A DNA stretch of 23,510 nucleotides from contig NW_003121911.1 in the NCBI RefSeq assembly GCF_000003605.2, positions 434,630-458,139 on the forward strand. The letters are read 5' to 3'. Positions 21,173 to 23,510 of the stretch are shown here, one piece after another. How positions within the stretch are numbered: the stretch's first letter is position 1; the number at the start of each line of letters is the position of its first letter. A model generated the notes under the pieces. That model was not told where the DNA came from and searched no databases. It saw only the letters and a list, made by a program, of their open reading frames with translations. Both the position numbers and the translations under genes were made by a program. The stretch comes from Saccoglossus kowalevskii (lineage: Eukaryota; Hemichordata; Enteropneusta; Harrimaniidae).

Positions 21173-21920
21173 TAAAGGGGGTCAGAGATTCAGTTGTTCT
21201 ATGGTTCTACTGAGAAATGATCAAATTTGTGAAGTTCTGTCACATTGCTGCTATCATTGCTACATCCCAACACTGGCCTATAATTTACACAGCTGGTATA
21301 TTGGTTGTACTTGAAACAATAATGGTTTGATCTTGTCCTCCAAGTTTCCAGTGGCCACCTCAACCATGCCCCAAGCACTGAAGCCTTCAACATTGGTTGG
21401 ACAGATTCCTGACACATATACCCACCATTTGACTACTCATTTGGGGGGTCTGATGTCCCCACCTGACTGTCAGACCAAATTCAGGGTGAATCATTTTAGA
21501 CATCTTTCAATGACTCTCAGCTGATTGGATCCTCAGAGAAAGCTTTTTCTAACATGGTTCTGATTAACAAATGACAACGCAACGCATCACCACTAACAGT
21601 AAGATATTAGGACCTTAGAATGCAGTTAATAAGCGATGGGGCTACTGAACAATGATTGCTCCTCCCCCACCTCCTGTGGGGTGAAAAAGGGCAACACTGA
21701 ACGTTCTGGTACAAATACTTTCTAGGTGGAAACGATTGTCACTTGTATGTTATATAAACTCAAAATATTAATTTTTATACTTACTACAACCTGGACATAT
21801 TTACAAGGTATAAAAAAAATTATTTATGTATTATATATTAATTATTTGTTTACTCTTAACTCTGGTTAGCAAGCAGCAAGACCAGCTGAATGATATTATG
21901 CAATGTGTGTTATGACATTC
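21173..21920. other. Less AT-rich stretch without recognised gene
   Basis: Between copy C and the proposed leader exon the base composition is more balanced. Frames at 21199-21417 (minus) and 21327-21524 (plus) overlap and lack recognisable domains or fitting splice sites. It may be leader-intron sequence or an unrecognised repeat. Confidence 0.4.
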
Positions 21921-21927
21921 TACTTAC

Positions 21928-22055
21928 CCCAAAATAAAATGATTATTTAGACTTGTCTGTGGCAATTATCCATGCATTAGGTGGTAGTGACTGCCGTAGC
22001 CTAAAGACGTTTTCTCATTTCAACGGATAATGTATTTGGAATTACATGTAGGTAT
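21928..22055 (-). other. Probable noncoding 5' leader exon with several upstream ORFs
   Basis: On the minus strand a very strong acceptor (tattttttttcag) precedes 22055 and a consensus donor (TTTGGGG|GTAAGTA) follows 21928, giving a 128-base exon. All three frames are closed by stops. It holds four short ORFs: ATG-TAA (start-stop), M-R-K-R-L-stop, M-H-G-stop and MDNCHRQV-stop. It lies 3.3 kb upstream of the first coding exon on the same strand, so it fits a leader exon. The link rests only on splice signals and position. If it is real, a further upstream exon or promoter is expected beyond 22055, because it has its own acceptor. Confidence 0.4.
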
Positions 22056-22700
22056 CTGAAAAAAAATACAGTAAAATAAAAGTTATAAATTAAACAGTCT
22101 GTAAACAAGGGATGTAAATAAAAATTAACAAACTAAGCTGTTTACATTTTAATAGACATTAAGCGACTGAAAATCATTTAATTTTCTCTGCAAGAAAATT
22201 TTGCAATTTGATGATTTTCTGGCATTTACTGGACAAAATTTAATTAATGACCCCAGGGAATTTTTTGCTGCTACAAAATTCATGATTTTCACTGACTCTA
22301 AAGTAGAGTTTTCAGTATTTAATGCACTGCAGTCATTGTGCAGTACACATTGGAAACAGACATGATATTCTACACATGTCATGTCCACATACACAAAGGT
22401 AGATACCATATTTTACATGACGTCACACAATGACTATGACATTTCAATAATAGTGCTCTATATAAAATCACAGAAAGCTTAGAATACATTTGACAAGTCA
22501 CTGTCATTGACATCTGTATTTGGAAGCATTTGAGAACACGCAAAAATTAAAAGGGAGTAAAAATAATGTCAAGGAGATTTCATAGAAAAACATAGTAAAA
22601 CTATCGGTCACCTTGCCCATGATTTGTGAACTAGACTGTGATTTATGCTGGAATTTATGTCATAATGGTTACAAGCTCAATGAAACAACAGTACTATAAT
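22056..22700. other. Region upstream of the proposed leader exon
   Basis: It contains a TGACGTCA octamer (22418-22425) and a plus-strand TATATAAAA (22459-22467), with no matching gene start. At 22488-22512 'acaagtcactgtcattgaca' resembles the sequence before the 5' end of copy B (11709-11728), so it may be a solitary 5' end fragment of that family. Confidence 0.35.
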
Positions 22701-22909
22701 TTGAAGATAATTACTACCAGTAGGTATAATTCTGTGGCGGGGTGAGAATCTGGGTATTAGGGATGCGTTGTGTAGAATACAAAATTCCATTCGACATACA
22801 GTCAAACCAGAGATTCATGAGTTCCCATCTATTCCAAGACACCAGTACATTGAAGTCAAAACACAGACTACTCCCTCCTAAATGTGGTAACATGGAATAT
22901 TTGCATAAT

Positions 22910-23504
22910 GTTCTCAAAGCACAATACAGAACTGGGATTGGTTCAATTCAAATTAGCCCAATGCTTTTTAATTTGTTTATTAATGACTTGAATAATTTAC
23001 TAGAAGATGAATCATTAGATCCGGTCACATTGAATAACTGTAAAATTAGTTCCCTACTCTATGCAGATGATCTAGTGTTAATATCTGAAACAAAAAACAG
23101 TCTACAAAATGCACTAAATAGTTTAGAAGTTTATTGTCATAAATGGAAACTTCAGGTAAATCTGACAAAAACAAAAGTTGTTATTTTCAGACGAGGAACA
23201 CTGAAAAAGACAGAAAAATTCTATTATTATGAACAAAATATTACCTGTATAGATATGTACAACTACCTGGGTATAAATATAAAGTCAAATGGCTGCTACA
23301 CTGAAGCCAAACAAAATTTAGCAGATAAAGCAGCCAGAGCAATGTATGCATTGAAACAGTTCCTACCACCAGAAACAAATTGTAGAACTTTCATCCATCT
23401 TTTTAAAAGGTGTATTCAACCAATATTATTGTACGGGTCTGAAATCTGGGGCCATGAAATTCAAAATTACAACAAATGGGACAAACATACAGAAAAACAC
23501 AATT
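22910..23504 (+). pseudogene. Decayed non-LTR retrotransposon reverse transcriptase (CR1/L2/Rex1-like)
   Basis: The open frame shows reverse transcriptase blocks in order: a block ending ISPMLFNLFINDL (codons from about 22952), the catalytic motif LLYADDLVLIS with YADD at 23060-23071, then KWKLQVNLTKTKVVIF, YNYLGINIKSNG and IQPILLYGSEIWG. This order is typical of LINE reverse transcriptases of the Jockey/CR1/L2/Rex1 group; the exact clade is inferred. The copy looks dead. The usual G-x-x-QGD/QGC before the first block has shrunk to GSIQ, there is no endonuclease domain in frame upstream, and the frame stops at TGA soon after GSEIWG, where family members continue. The ATG at 22742 is unlikely to be a real start: the first 50 or so residues do not look like this family. 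Confidence 0.85.
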
Positions 23505-23510
23505 GAATTT

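Noticed and set aside
13457-22425. TGACGTCA (CRE-like) octamers at 13457 and 22418
   Set aside because: Two octamers in 23 kb with no nearby transcription start are not enough to call regulatory sites.
22742-22910. ATG at 22742 as the start of a reverse transcriptase protein
   Set aside because: The first 50 or so residues do not resemble LINE proteins, and the core starts in mid-domain; the copy is 5'-truncated.

Overview
This window is AT-rich, intron-dominated animal DNA. Its evidence for a eukaryotic genome is one spliced gene on the minus strand with GT-AG introns of about 3-10 kb, non-LTR retrotransposon remains, several short inverted-repeat DNA transposons, and tandem repeats broken by an assembly gap. 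The repeat style (degenerate 'aaaatggccgcca..cggccat' units, 'ggacgcac' runs, repeat cores bounded by a 3' hairpin) suggests a marine invertebrate, possibly a mollusc or another lophotrochozoan. That is inference; I cannot name the species. No bacterial genes, operons, CRISPR arrays, rRNA genes or intact tRNA genes are visible.

The only host gene I can support runs right to left. Three coding exons (18591-18551, 8574-8398, 3615-3414) join with matching phases into an uninterrupted 140-residue N-terminus that starts at an ATG preceded by an in-frame stop. The gene continues beyond the left edge or in exons I could not recognise. A probable noncoding 5' exon lies at 22055-21928. Joined to the first coding exon it gives a leader carrying several very short upstream ORFs, two of them a bare start codon followed by a stop. 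I do not recognise the protein family.

Layout: 1-417, the 3' part of a hairpin-terminated tandem repeat element. 1560-2480, more degenerate units of that repeat around a TA microsatellite. 2785-3128, a GC-rich inverted-repeat element. 3414-3615, coding exon. 4240-5330, an AT-rich degenerate tandem array. 7881-8357, a 477-bp element with 148-bp terminal inverted repeats and an 8-bp target duplication, just upstream of the exon at 8398-8574. 8686-8884 and 17325-17531, two copies of one TA-flanked MITE family. 10190-10440 and 14078-14166, two members of another inverted-repeat family. 11730-12917, a hairpin-ended tandem repeat element holding a 358-bp gap. 18551-18609, first coding exon. 19972-21172, a second complete hairpin-ended element containing a roughly 400-bp higher-order duplication. 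21928-22055, probable 5' leader exon. 22910-23504, a decayed reverse transcriptase on the plus strand. The remaining DNA is intron or intergenic sequence in which I see only diffuse repeat remnants.

The most interesting item is the hairpin-ended repeat family. Its structure (5' GTCCCCGTT, tandem core, 'ggacgcac' run, 3' hairpin re-using AACGGGGAC, then CTAA) resembles non-autonomous Helitron/Helentron-type elements.
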